Source of the DNA: Blautia caecimuris
GTDB taxonomy: Bacteria; Bacillota; Clostridia; Lachnospirales; Lachnospiraceae
NCBI RefSeq assembly: GCF_024622975.1
Contig: NZ_JANJZT010000024.1
Coordinates: 1 to 62,369, forward strand
DNA: 62,369 nucleotides
Reading direction: 5' to 3'
Position numbers and translations under genes: made by a program. Shown here piece after piece: positions 24,219-33,234 of this stretch (positions are counted from its first letter, which is position 1; the number at the start of each line of letters is the position of its first letter). The notes below the pieces were generated by a model. The model was not told where the DNA came from and did no database searches. It was given only the letters and a program-made list of their open reading frames with translations.

Positions 24219-27200
24219 CTATATTTCGTTATCTACTTTCACGAGTTTTCCCATGACAAGGAAGCGTCCTGTGCCGCCCGGCGTACAGGTAGAAAGGGTC
24301 AGTACCTTATCGCTGCAGGTCACAGTCACATCACTTTCCACCGCAGAACGTTCCTTCATAGCTGTAAGCCAGGTAGTATAAGCACCGTCATCCTTCCAGG
24401 AAAGCTGCCAGGGAGAAGTTTCACTGCCGGATTCTTCCGGCTTTGCTGCAAACGCCGCAAAGATCTCCATGACATAACCACCCTTCGGAGTAACGAGATA
24501 CATCTGCCTGTGGGTATCAAAGTAACTTTGTTCATCGTACCGGTTCAGCAGAGCAAACATGGAACCATCCCGCATATTATGACCGTAAATGATCGTATTG
24601 CGGTCTGAAAAATCTGCCCGGTTTTCATAGTCGGCAAACAGGCAGCCAACCTTGTTATAGGTCCCGTCATAAAGATGGTTCAGGTAATACTCGTTGTTGT
24701 CAGTCTGCGTCACCGGATAATTGAGCACCGTATCAGGAAGGGAAAGCCATCCGATGATGTCCGGTCCATTTTCACGGAGCGCTTCAAAGTCTACCGAAGG
24801 CAGGACAATATCGGCATCGTCCTGTTTTGTTTCCGTTGGATCGGTTGCCTGCTCCGGGGAGTCTGTCTGCTCTGGTACTTCTACATATCCGGCAAGATTC
24901 CGATAGGCGTCTTTACTTTCGGCATACTGGTTCAGGTCACGGAACACCAAAAATCCGCTGCCAAGAGCCACCAAAGCGCAGAGTGAAAGGACAGAAGCCC
25001 CGACAGCCGTTCTTTTTGGGGAAGTCCTGCTGTATTTTCCCTTTTTGAAATAATACACAGCAAATACGCTGCCGCCGATCAGTGCGGCTGCCAACAGTCC
25101 GCCATATAGGAAAATATACGGATCATCCCCGGTCTGCGGTACCGGCTTTTGAGGGGTGGAAGGATTGGACGGAACAGAAGGTTTTTCCGGCTTCTCCGGC
25201 TTTTCCGGTTTTTCATTAAAGAACTGGACCGTAGATGTCTGGTCAGCTTTGATCTCCACCGTAGCGGCATCAGGAATGATGTAATCCTTGCTTGCCCGGT
25301 TTGCAACTTCTGTTACGGTATAAATACCGACACGAAGGCTCTTTACTTCAATTACACCGGATTTTGGAGTGGTGAATGTCTCGCAGTAGGAGCCGTCCGC
25401 GCTCTTGACCTCGATGGCAAAACCATCTTTGCGCCCGTCGCTGGAATCCTTTGTGATCTTTAAGTTGCCGCGGTAAGCCTCATTGGTAAATCCGTGCCCG
25501 GCTTCTCCATTTTCCACAACTGCGACCTGTCCATCTTCTGTGATGGAAAAATAGTAAGCGTTTGAGTCAGGCTGATAGCCCTCCGGCGCTTTGCTTTCTT
25601 TGATAAAGTAGCCGCCAGCCAGAAGGTTTTCCGCCGTATGATAGCCTGCATCGGTTTCTTTCAGCGTACCGATCTTTTGATCGTCAGGATCATATTCCTG
25701 GTTGGCGTTGGAATCCGCATACAGGTCGAACACCGCACCGGGCAGGAAGCGCAGGAAAGAATTCTTGTCTTTCTTATCCTCCTTTTCCACAGGGGACGGT
25801 TCTTCCACAGCTTCGGTTTTGGTCACCTGCACGCTGCCGCGGATCAGGGTGTTTTCCACACGGATCTCGATATGCTGTCCGTCTGCACCGATATATACAT
25901 GGTGCTGCTGCGGGCTTACTGTATATAGGTCAGGGGCAGAGATCTCCTTGACGATCCAGTGTCCGTAAGGAATGTTCTCAAAGGAAAAACTGCCGTCTTT
26001 TCCGGTAACAGCAGTAAGCAGCGCATTTTCTTCAGTAAATTCTTCTGTATCAGGTCTAAACAGTCCCATGAGCGCACCGGCCAGCGTGACATCTTCGCCG
26101 CCTTCCGGGTTTTCCCCAACTTTTACACCGTCTACACGCCCACGAAGAAGTTCATTGGAAACAGCCTCGCCTTCATTGACAAGGATCTGTACCAGGGCGG
26201 TTTCCTGTCCGGCATATTCAAAGACGACCGGATATTTCTGATCCGAAAGGATATAGGCGCCGTTGGTCGTGCGTTCCTTGACATAATAGCTGCCAAAAGG
26301 CAGGTCAGAGGCGAAGGAAGCGCTGTAACCGCCGGATTTATCAGACGAAACAGAGACCACTTCCAGAAGTCCATCTGCCGGGATCACGCTGCCATCTGCC
26401 GCCGTCAGGTCTGCGGAAGCATAAAGTCCAAAGGAAATATCCTTATATTCCTCGTTCATGCCAAGACCGAACAGGTCATCGGTCTCCATTGCCTTGAAAA
26501 GTGTGACATCCACTTTCTGTCGTTCGTCATAAAGGCCTGTCGCTGCCTGTGTGACCTCCACGGTCTCACCCGCATAGGTCAGTTCCACATATTCCGGTTG
26601 AGGATTCAGCACACAACCGGAGGGAGCCTGACGTTCCTCCAGACGGTAACGACCAAGATAGAGAAGCCCGCTTTTCGCTGTGCCGTCCTCGCCGGTCGTA
26701 AGGGTTTCCACAACCGTATCTTTTGCTGCCCGTAAAGTACCGTCACCGGTATAAATATCTTCATCTGCGATCACGTCATAGACCGCTCCGGGAAGTCCAA
26801 CAACCTCATACACCGGCTGGTACAGTCCGTCGTTCTCCTGGACAGAAGCAAATACTTCTCCGGTCTTTGTGATGGTAAGCTGGCCTTTCTGCGGCATATT
26901 GTACTGAGTGACCGTCACAACCGCCTCGCTGCCGTCAATGGTAAACGGTACCGGCTGATCGGAAAGCACATAGCCATAAGGGGCAGCCACCTCATAAAGT
27001 TCATAATCCCCGGCGGCCAAAGGCTCTGGCAGCATCAGCCAGCCCTCGTCAGAAACATAGAAGGTATCCAGTGTTTCTGGGTTCGGATAGTAGACTGTCT
27101 GGGTGATAAATTCCCCGGTGGAAAGATCCTTGATCTGAAAACCGGTTCCGGTCACAGGGATAATCTTTCCGGTCTCTGCGTCACATTTTTCAACTTTCAG

Positions 27201-29120
27201 ACGGGCTGTGATGGTGCGGTTGTTCAGGATATAGCTGTAAGTCTTTCCGTCAGAGGAAATGAATACCGTAAAGTCCGGGACAAAGGCTTTGCCTTCCTCG
27301 CCTGCGATCTGATGGACCGTATAATGCCCATAAGGAAGCGGTTTACTGGAAGCAAAACCATCCGCATCCGTGGTAAGAAGGTCACGTTCACTTTCCTTTG
27401 CCGCGTCATAGCTTCCGGCTGCCTTTAAGTAAACTTCAAAGACTGCGCCTGCTTCCGGGCGTTCGATGATACCGGCATTGGGATCGTCGGTATTTTCGCC
27501 CTCAGGCACATCCGGGTCCGGGTCATCGGTGTGCTTGACAAGCTGGATATTTCCGTAAATAACCGTTTCCGTCACCTGATTTTCTGTGGTATTGAGTTCC
27601 ACTTCATACAGGGAAGGGGATGCACCCACTTCATAAACGGTTTCATTCAGAAGATACCCGGTGCTCGGTTCGATTTCCCGGATCGTCCAGCCATCCCCGC
27701 ATACATAATAACGGGTCATAAAGCTGCCATCCGGTCCGGTAGTATAAGTGTCGATCAGTTCGCCATCACGGAAGATTCCATAGGTCGCCCCTGCAAGCGT
27801 GGCATCCCCCTGGGCATTTCCGGTGTCAGCATCACTCTTTACCACATGGACGCGGAATTTCTTCAGAATATTGCTGAAATGTACCGAAGAAGTCTGCCCG
27901 CTTTCAATGGTCACATACTGTGCGGAAGGGGTCACATAGCGATCCACCGGCAGCTCTTTTACCAGATAGGTTCCCGGCAGGAGCTTCTTTTCAATCTGGC
28001 CGTTTTCTCCGGTCGTAACTTCCTCATTGACTTCATTTCCCAAAATGTCCGTACCGGAGATATGGAAGGTGATACCGGAAACAATGCCGTCCTCACTGGT
28101 CTTGACAAGTTTTGCGGTACCGTAAGTTTCCGTTTTGATCTTTACAAAGAAGGAAACCGGATCGCTGGCGCCGGTCATCATGGTCTGGTAGCCGGGTCTG
28201 CCCCAGATCAGCATGTCGTTTGCCACCGGGATATTCTTTCGGAATTCAAACAGCACCGGGTCCATCATCATCTGCCTGCTGGTAAAGGTGTATTCATTTC
28301 CGTTTCTTGTCACAGAAACGCCGCTGCCTTTCAAAGCCTCTAGATCGATCTTCAAGTTATTGGTATCTGTGACCGTCAGGGTATAGACCTTTTTTTCAAC
28401 ATCCCATTTCAGTTCCAGTTCCGGTGCTTCGCTTTTTTTAGAAGAAGTAAAGGAAGGGACTGTGGAATGGGAAGCTACCTGTGCCAGAATCCAGTCATAG
28501 GCTTTTTCTGCCGGTCGTCCGGCGATCACGCTGAAATACTGGTCGGCGTCTGCGTGGCCGTTTCCGTGGCGGCTGTACGGATCGCTTCTAAGCTGCTGCT
28601 GGTATTCCCAGAGGATGATCTGGGTCGCCATCTTATAGTCGTCCTCGTTGATCCCGGAAACAGGGAGCGCCGCACCGGGTTTCCAGCCATAGATCGCAGT
28701 CAGGGTGATCCCCCTCCTTGCCTCGGCAGGAAGCAGGTTCAGGTATTGGCTGTTGGTCCCGCTTTCCGAAACATAGGTGTTTTCCGAAGTATGGTAAGGA
28801 ATCCCGCTCTCCACACAGTAAACCTGATGACTGATCCCGTCAGAATCCGTCAGCATATAATGCCGGTAAGCATTGCCCCCGGAACTGGTGTGTACGTTGA
28901 TGGTTCCGTCTGCATGGTAGGCAAGATAGGTGTAAGGCGCCGGGGCACGATAGTGGTTCCCATCAGAGCCCACATACTGGTCGCCCAGCCAAGAGCTTGC
29001 CGTCTGTCCGACAGACATGGCAAAAGCCTGAGCCGGAAGAAGCCCCAAAATGTTTGCCATACAAAGCAAAAACGCCAACAGCTTGCGAAAGCCACGGCGC
29101 CTGGTTATGATATGTTCCAT
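24219..29120 (-). CDS. Thioester/Cna-B adhesin fused to a class B sortase
   Basis: A 1,633-residue surface protein in one uninterrupted frame. A signal peptide (about 1-34) is followed by a thioester domain whose likely bond-forming residues are C102 (HQVYCVESG) and Q167 (ATQIILWEY). About ten SpaA/Cna-B-type prealbumin-like repeats follow (about 335-1290), then a Pro/Glu/Lys stalk and a sortase-like motif PQTG at 1328-1331 with membrane helix and KKGKYSR. Instead of ending there, the chain continues through a second membrane helix (about 1371-1393) into a class B sortase domain. Its catalytic residues are H1514 (IIYGHNM), C1612 (TLSTC) and R1619. It could attach donor to recipient or host surfaces, but cleaving its own PQTG is only a hypothesis. 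Confidence 0.85.
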   Translation of the reverse strand: MEHIITRRRGFRKLLAFLLCMANILGLLPAQAFAMSVGQTASSWLGDQYVGSDGNHYRAPAPYTYLAYHADGTINVHTSSGGNAYRHYMLTDSDGISHQVYCVESGIPYHTSENTYVSESGTNSQYLNLLPAEARRGITLTAIYGWKPGAALPVSGINEDDYKMATQIILWEYQQQLRSDPYSRHGNGHADADQYFSVIAGRPAEKAYDWILAQVASHSTVPSFTSSKKSEAPELELKWDVEKKVYTLTVTDTNNLKIDLEALKGSGVSVTRNGNEYTFTSRQMMMDPVLFEFRKNIPVANDMLIWGRPGYQTMMTGASDPVSFFVKIKTETYGTAKLVKTSEDGIVSGITFHISGTDILGNEVNEEVTTGENGQIEKKLLPGTYLVKELPVDRYVTPSAQYVTIESGQTSSVHFSNILKKFRVHVVKSDADTGNAQGDATLAGATYGIFRDGELIDTYTTGPDGSFMTRYYVCGDGWTIREIEPSTGYLLNETVYEVGASPSLYEVELNTTENQVTETVIYGNIQLVKHTDDPDPDVPEGENTDDPNAGIIERPEAGAVFEVYLKAAGSYDAAKESERDLLTTDADGFASSKPLPYGHYTVHQIAGEEGKAFVPDFTVFISSDGKTYSYILNNRTITARLKVEKCDAETGKIIPVTGTGFQIKDLSTGEFITQTVYYPNPETLDTFYVSDEGWLMLPEPLAAGDYELYEVAAPYGYVLSDQPVPFTIDGSEAVVTVTQYNMPQKGQLTITKTGEVFASVQENDGLYQPVYEVVGLPGAVYDVIADEDIYTGDGTLRAAKDTVVETLTTGEDGTAKSGLLYLGRYRLEERQAPSGCVLNPQPEYVELTYAGETVEVTQAATGLYDERQKVDVTLFKAMETDDLFGLGMNEEYKDISFGLYASADLTAADGSVIPADGLLEVVSVSSDKSGGYSASFASDLPFGSYYVKERTTNGAYILSDQKYPVVFEYAGQETALVQILVNEGEAVSNELLRGRVDGVKVGENPEGGEDVTLAGALMGLFRPDTEEFTEENALLTAVTGKDGSFSFENIPYGHWIVKEISAPDLYTVSPQQHHVYIGADGQHIEIRVENTLIRGSVQVTKTEAVEEPSPVEKEDKKDKNSFLRFLPGAVFDLYADSNANQEYDPDDQKIGTLKETDAGYHTAENLLAGGYFIKESKAPEGYQPDSNAYYFSITEDGQVAVVENGEAGHGFTNEAYRGNLKITKDSSDGRKDGFAIEVKSADGSYCETFTTPKSGVIEVKSLRVGIYTVTEVANRASKDYIIPDAATVEIKADQTSTVQFFNEKPEKPEKPEKPSVPSNPSTPQKPVPQTGDDPYIFLYGGLLAAALIGGSVFAVYYFKKGKYSRTSPKRTAVGASVLSLCALVALGSGFLVFRDLNQYAESKDAYRNLAGYVEVPEQTDSPEQATDPTETKQDDADIVLPSVDFEALRENGPDIIGWLSLPDTVLNYPVTQTDNNEYYLNHLYDGTYNKVGCLFADYENRADFSDRNTIIYGHNMRDGSMFALLNRYDEQSYFDTHRQMYLVTPKGGYVMEIFAAFAAKPEESGSETSPWQLSWKDDGAYTTWLTAMKERSAVESDVTVTCSDKVLTLSTCTPGGTGRFLVMGKLVKVDNEI

Positions 29121-29159
29121 GAAAAAATCCTCACTTTCATAAAATCTAAAAGGACAGCC

Positions 29160-30272
29160 TTAGTTGCTGTCCTTGTCGTCAAAATCATCTTCGGAAAGAT
29201 ATTCCGGTTCCCCGTATGCCTCATCCGGGTCAAAGCCTTCGCCATAACCGTCATCCTCAAATTCTGCATCGTCCTCGGCCTGCTGTTTCGGACGCACGAT
29301 TTTTACATAGTAACCGATCCCACCGACCGCAAGTAAGGCAGCAAGGATAAACAGGATCGTGCCAACGCTGCCGGTTTCTTTCTTCGGCTTTTCCGGTTCT
29401 GCCGGTTTTTCAGTTTCCGCCGGCTTTTCTTTTCCTTTGCAGCCATTTAAGTCATTTTTGCAGACCGGGCAGCCGGTATTGACTTTTCCCGCCTCACATT
29501 TTTCTGTGCAGCTGCAGCTTTCTTCCTGGGGAATCATGCTCATGCTGCCATTGTTCTTTTCTGCAAGCGCCATCAGGTCGGACTCTGTGACGCCGTTTAA
29601 GAAGTAGACATTGTTATCTTCCCGTTTCCCGTCGATCACCAGATAAAAGACATTGCCCGCGTCCGTAGTGATGGTGTAAAACTGTTTTTCCCCATCCGTA
29701 CCACTGATGTTGTCCTGTACCGTTCCGGTGCCTTCCGGGGTAAATGCACCTTCCGGGACCGCAGAAGTATTTTCCTGCTGTCCGGTACTGTTATCTGAAC
29801 CGGAAGAATTTCCGCCGCCGGAAGGAGTTGCAACGTTTGAGCCGGAAGGTTTTTCTTCCTTAGGCGGTTTTGTCTGTGTACCGGACGGACTCTGGGGTGC
29901 TGCCACAGCAGGTTTCTTTTCAGGAGCCGGTTCTTTGTAATACGGATTATCCAGCTTTACCGCATCAGAACGGTTTCCTGCATAATCCTTTGCGTATATG
30001 CTTACCTGTTTTTCTGTTCCTGCATAATCTTTTAGTGCAACCGACGCTTTCCCATCGGTAAGGGAGTTGATACGGTTTTCATCAACAAAGACCGCCTCCA
30101 CGCCGGATAGATCGTCACTGCTTTCTATTTTCAGGGCATCGCCCTCCAGGGAAGCAGTCAGCGTTGGCGGTGTGGTGTCTTTGGAACCGCCGGCATGAGC
30201 CGTTACAGGTAATGCGCTGACACTTACAAGAAGCGTAAGCGCCAGCAGCAGGGAAAGTTTTTTAAGCCTCAT
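29160..30272 (-). CDS. DUF4366 surface protein (CD1107 family)
   Basis: A 370-residue secreted, membrane-anchored protein. A signal peptide (about 1-28) is followed by an Ig-like region (TPPTLTASLEG, VSIYAKDYAGNRSD), a low-complexity Pro/Ser/Gly linker, the DUF4366 core (FYTITTDAGNVFYLVIDGKR, about 185-230), a cysteine cluster (CSCTEKCEAGK, CPVCKNDLNGC), one membrane helix and an acidic tail. The ATG at 30272 is used because GGAGG is 6 bases before it. It is a standard gene in the mating-pore block of these ICEs. Confidence 0.85.
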   Translation of the reverse strand: MRLKKLSLLLALTLLVSVSALPVTAHAGGSKDTTPPTLTASLEGDALKIESSDDLSGVEAVFVDENRINSLTDGKASVALKDYAGTEKQVSIYAKDYAGNRSDAVKLDNPYYKEPAPEKKPAVAAPQSPSGTQTKPPKEEKPSGSNVATPSGGGNSSGSDNSTGQQENTSAVPEGAFTPEGTGTVQDNISGTDGEKQFYTITTDAGNVFYLVIDGKREDNNVYFLNGVTESDLMALAEKNNGSMSMIPQEESCSCTEKCEAGKVNTGCPVCKNDLNGCKGKEKPAETEKPAEPEKPKKETGSVGTILFILAALLAVGGIGYYVKIVRPKQQAEDDAEFEDDGYGEGFDPDEAYGEPEYLSEDDFDDKDSN

Positions 30273-30507
30273 GCACATCCTCCTTCTCCTGCGGCAAAAC
30301 AGTTTCCGAAGGGGCCGCCTGCTGTGATTTCAAAAAATCCGCAAGCTGCTGGGGCGTCAGTTTGAAACTGCGCGCCACCGCCACATAATCGGTATTTTCC
30401 AGCTCCGTTTTCTGTTCCTCCAGCTTATGGAGCTTTGCCTGCATTTCCGCAATCTTTGTTTTGGTCTTTTCAATTTCCTTTTCCAGTTTTTCAATTTTAG
30501 GATTCAA
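30262..30507 (-). CDS. DUF4315 coiled-coil protein, TTG start
   Basis: An 81-residue protein. The first 40 residues form a charged coiled coil (EKLEKEIEKTKTKIAEMQAK), then DYVAVARSFKLTPQQLADFL. This is DUF4315 of Tn1549-like elements. TTG start 7 bases after GGAGG. Overlaps the DUF4366 gene by 11 bases. Confidence 0.85.
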   Translation of the reverse strand: MNPKIEKLEKEIEKTKTKIAEMQAKLHKLEEQKTELENTDYVAVARSFKLTPQQLADFLKSQQAAPSETVLPQEKEDVHEA

Positions 30508-30525
30508 TTTATTACCTCCAATCTG

Positions 30526-33201
30526 TTAAGGCAGACGCCCAAATGTATAAAAATGCTGCTGCCAGTAGCTTGTATTGATGTTGGCATAAGAGATCGGGTC
30601 TCCGCAGTGGATCATCATTCCATTTCCTACATAGATTCCTACATGGCTTGCGCCGCTGGTATTGTAGGTCCCCTGGAAGAAGATCAGGTCGCCCGGTTTT
30701 GCATCTGCGCTTGATACCGGCGTACATACACCTAAAAGACCGTCCGCAGTCAGCCTTCCAAAATTCCAGCCGACGCCGCAGTTGTTGATCACCCAGGACA
30801 CATAGCCGGAACAGTCAAAGGAAGTGGAAGGGCTTGCGCCTCCCCATACATACGGATAGCCAAGATATTTTTCCGCCTCGGCCATCATTGCGGCAAACTG
30901 TTCATCCGCAAGGGCTTCCGGTGGAATGTCATAATCGAAGTAGTTTCCTGTACCGCCTGAACCAACTTCCGGCAGGTGCCGTTCGCTGGTATCGCCGGTA
31001 TCGGCAAAATACAGGGGATTCAAATACTGACCGTCAACCAGAACCTCTAAGTGCAAGTGGGGACCGGTGGAATTTCCGGTATTCCCGACCTTTGCGATCA
31101 CATCCCCGGCTTTGACCTCCTGCCCGGCAGAAACAAGGATCTGGGAACAGTGCCCGTATTTGGTCGTCAGGGTATGTCCTTCGTATGCCTCGCCTTCAAT
31201 AGCGACACACAAGCCATAACCGCCGGCATTTCCCGCAAGGGTGACCGTTCCGTCATGCCCGGCAAGGATCTCTGTGCCCTCCGGCATCCCGATGTCCACA
31301 CCGGTGTGATAGTTCTTTTCCCCGCTGATGGGATGTACCCGGTAGCCGTAGTAGCTGGTCACATAAGGAAGCCAGTTGGTGCCAAAGACATTTTTTACAT
31401 ACTGGCGGTTTCCTTTTGTCTGCAGCAGGATCTCGCAGATCTCTTTCTGGTCTGCGTTCATCCGGGAAACGACCAGGTTTTCCAAAGGTGTGACCGTGAG
31501 CTTGACATTTAAGATGCGCCATTCATAAGGCACTTCCTCCTGGGTTTCTTCTCCGGTTTCCGGGTCAACGGAAGTTTCGGTGCGGTAACGGATTTCAGTT
31601 TCTTCTGAAAAGGACAGGGTATATTGTTCCTGGAAAAGCTGCCGCAGCACGCTTTCCACTTCATCGTAAGTAAATCCCTGATAAGCAGAAGTCAGATACC
31701 CCATCAGCACATACGGGTCATGCTCGATCGCACCCAGGTTATACCGGTATTCGTCATAGCCGGGGCGGTCTGATTCCACCCTGTCTATTTCCATTTGCAG
31801 ATCTGTTTCCCACTCGGTATAGGTAAGCTCCGCCTGATTGATGTCCTGATCGTCTGCAAGATAGGTAGAAGCAGCCAGACTTCCCAGACCGCCGGTTCCG
31901 ATATTGGAGAATGTAGAAAACAGGGACATGATCAGGAAAATTACCAAAAGGAGAAGCAGGAGGACAAGGCAGATTACAGGGTGCCGTTTGACCGTATGGA
32001 CAATACCGACGCTGACCCTCTCTGTTGCGACTGCGGCATTTTTTGCCTGTTTCCCGGCTTCACGGGCAGCCTTGGCATACTGCCTTTTCAGTTTTTGTTT
32101 CTGCCACATCCGGGCAATCGCATGTTTTTTTAGCTCCGGGTGGTCGCTAAGAGCCTGCCGGTAGGCAAGTCTTGCGTTTGCCTTTGCTGATTTTTGCTGT
32201 AATTTCGCTGCCTTTCGGTAGGGGGCAGTTTTATGCCGGTGATATGCCGTGCGAAGCCCCGCCTCGCCCACAAGTTCAGAGCGGTGGGCTGCCTTGATCC
32301 CCACATTTTCATCCTCTGCCTCATAAATCTTTTTATGAGCGTAACCAATAGCAGTATTGGTGCCCGCCTTGACCGGACGCAGGGGTACAGGTCCTTTTAC
32401 ATGGGCCTTTTGGGATTTAACCTCCTTTTCAAATTTTAAGTGTTTTTTGGCTTTTCCGGTCTCCGGGTCGGAAACCGTCTCCATGCGCAGTTTCTTCCGG
32501 GCCGGCAGACGATTTTGCCCCTGCTCTGCTTTTTGTGCAGTCCGTTCCGCCTTCCGTCTTGCATGGGTGAGCTTTTTATCCTTTGTCTCCGGTGGCAGTT
32601 CATCCGCGGTAAATTCCAGCTTGGACGTTTTCGGCGGTTCGCTATCCACACCCTTTTCCTTCTGCGCTGCCTGTTCCTCCGCCTGTGCCGCTTCCTGAAA
32701 ACGCTGCTGATATTTGTTCCCATGCTGATGTGTCCGGTAACGGTGTTCTTGACCGGATCTGTCTGTGCCGCTCGGTGGGGCTGATCCTTCGGAAGAAGGT
32801 GCATATTGTCCGGTATCATGGTCTGTCACATCCTCTGTTACAAAAGAACGCCTGAAAGCCTCCTGCCGGAAATTGCTTCGCCCGTTTTCCTGTGTCGGGG
32901 ACTCTGTTCCGGCAGCATCCGGTATCTCAAAGCGATCTGAAACATCCAAAGCGGTTGCATAAGCCTCGCCCTGTTCCAACAAGGACGCCGGTGTTTCCGG
33001 TGATAGCTGGGAAAACTCCGTCTGTACAGGAATGTCCTGCCTGTGGGTTTTGCCGGTGACAGAAGAAGGGGTGTCCCGTGCCCTGCGCAGGTCAAAATCC
33101 TGTTCGGTCTGCCTGGCTGCCGGTTGATCCTCCCCGTGGGAATCACGCACCGGCATCCGGGTATCTTTGCGCTTCCTTTGAAATTCCCTGTCGTGTGCCA
33201 T
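30526..33201 (-). CDS. Mating-pore peptidoglycan hydrolase, M23 plus NlpC/P60
   Basis: An 891-residue protein. The N-terminal about 390 residues are basic, low complexity and cytoplasmic, followed by one membrane helix (about 415-435). Outside come a linker domain, an M23 (LytM) peptidase domain (YHTGVDIGMPEGTEIL, zinc ligands in GPHLHLEV) and a C-terminal NlpC/P60 domain (catalytic Cys in SFDCSGYVSW, His in ASHVGIYV). It should open the cell wall for the type IV channel. The ATG at 33201 lies 8 bases after GGAGG; the upstream GTG is inside it. Confidence 0.92.
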   Translation of the reverse strand: MAHDREFQRKRKDTRMPVRDSHGEDQPAARQTEQDFDLRRARDTPSSVTGKTHRQDIPVQTEFSQLSPETPASLLEQGEAYATALDVSDRFEIPDAAGTESPTQENGRSNFRQEAFRRSFVTEDVTDHDTGQYAPSSEGSAPPSGTDRSGQEHRYRTHQHGNKYQQRFQEAAQAEEQAAQKEKGVDSEPPKTSKLEFTADELPPETKDKKLTHARRKAERTAQKAEQGQNRLPARKKLRMETVSDPETGKAKKHLKFEKEVKSQKAHVKGPVPLRPVKAGTNTAIGYAHKKIYEAEDENVGIKAAHRSELVGEAGLRTAYHRHKTAPYRKAAKLQQKSAKANARLAYRQALSDHPELKKHAIARMWQKQKLKRQYAKAAREAGKQAKNAAVATERVSVGIVHTVKRHPVICLVLLLLLLVIFLIMSLFSTFSNIGTGGLGSLAASTYLADDQDINQAELTYTEWETDLQMEIDRVESDRPGYDEYRYNLGAIEHDPYVLMGYLTSAYQGFTYDEVESVLRQLFQEQYTLSFSEETEIRYRTETSVDPETGEETQEEVPYEWRILNVKLTVTPLENLVVSRMNADQKEICEILLQTKGNRQYVKNVFGTNWLPYVTSYYGYRVHPISGEKNYHTGVDIGMPEGTEILAGHDGTVTLAGNAGGYGLCVAIEGEAYEGHTLTTKYGHCSQILVSAGQEVKAGDVIAKVGNTGNSTGPHLHLEVLVDGQYLNPLYFADTGDTSERHLPEVGSGGTGNYFDYDIPPEALADEQFAAMMAEAEKYLGYPYVWGGASPSTSFDCSGYVSWVINNCGVGWNFGRLTADGLLGVCTPVSSADAKPGDLIFFQGTYNTSGASHVGIYVGNGMMIHCGDPISYANINTSYWQQHFYTFGRLP

Positions 33202-33234
33202 TGTTCTCACCTCCGATCCATTTTAATTTTTGTC

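Noticed and set aside
24219..25100. Class B sortase as a separate gene
   Set aside because: No ATG or ribosome binding site occurs between the PQTG anchor region and the sortase domain, and the frame is unbroken.
27531..28343. Long plus-strand frames opposite the adhesin, VirB4 and hydrolase genes
   Set aside because: They mirror codon bias of the real minus-strand genes and have no start signals.
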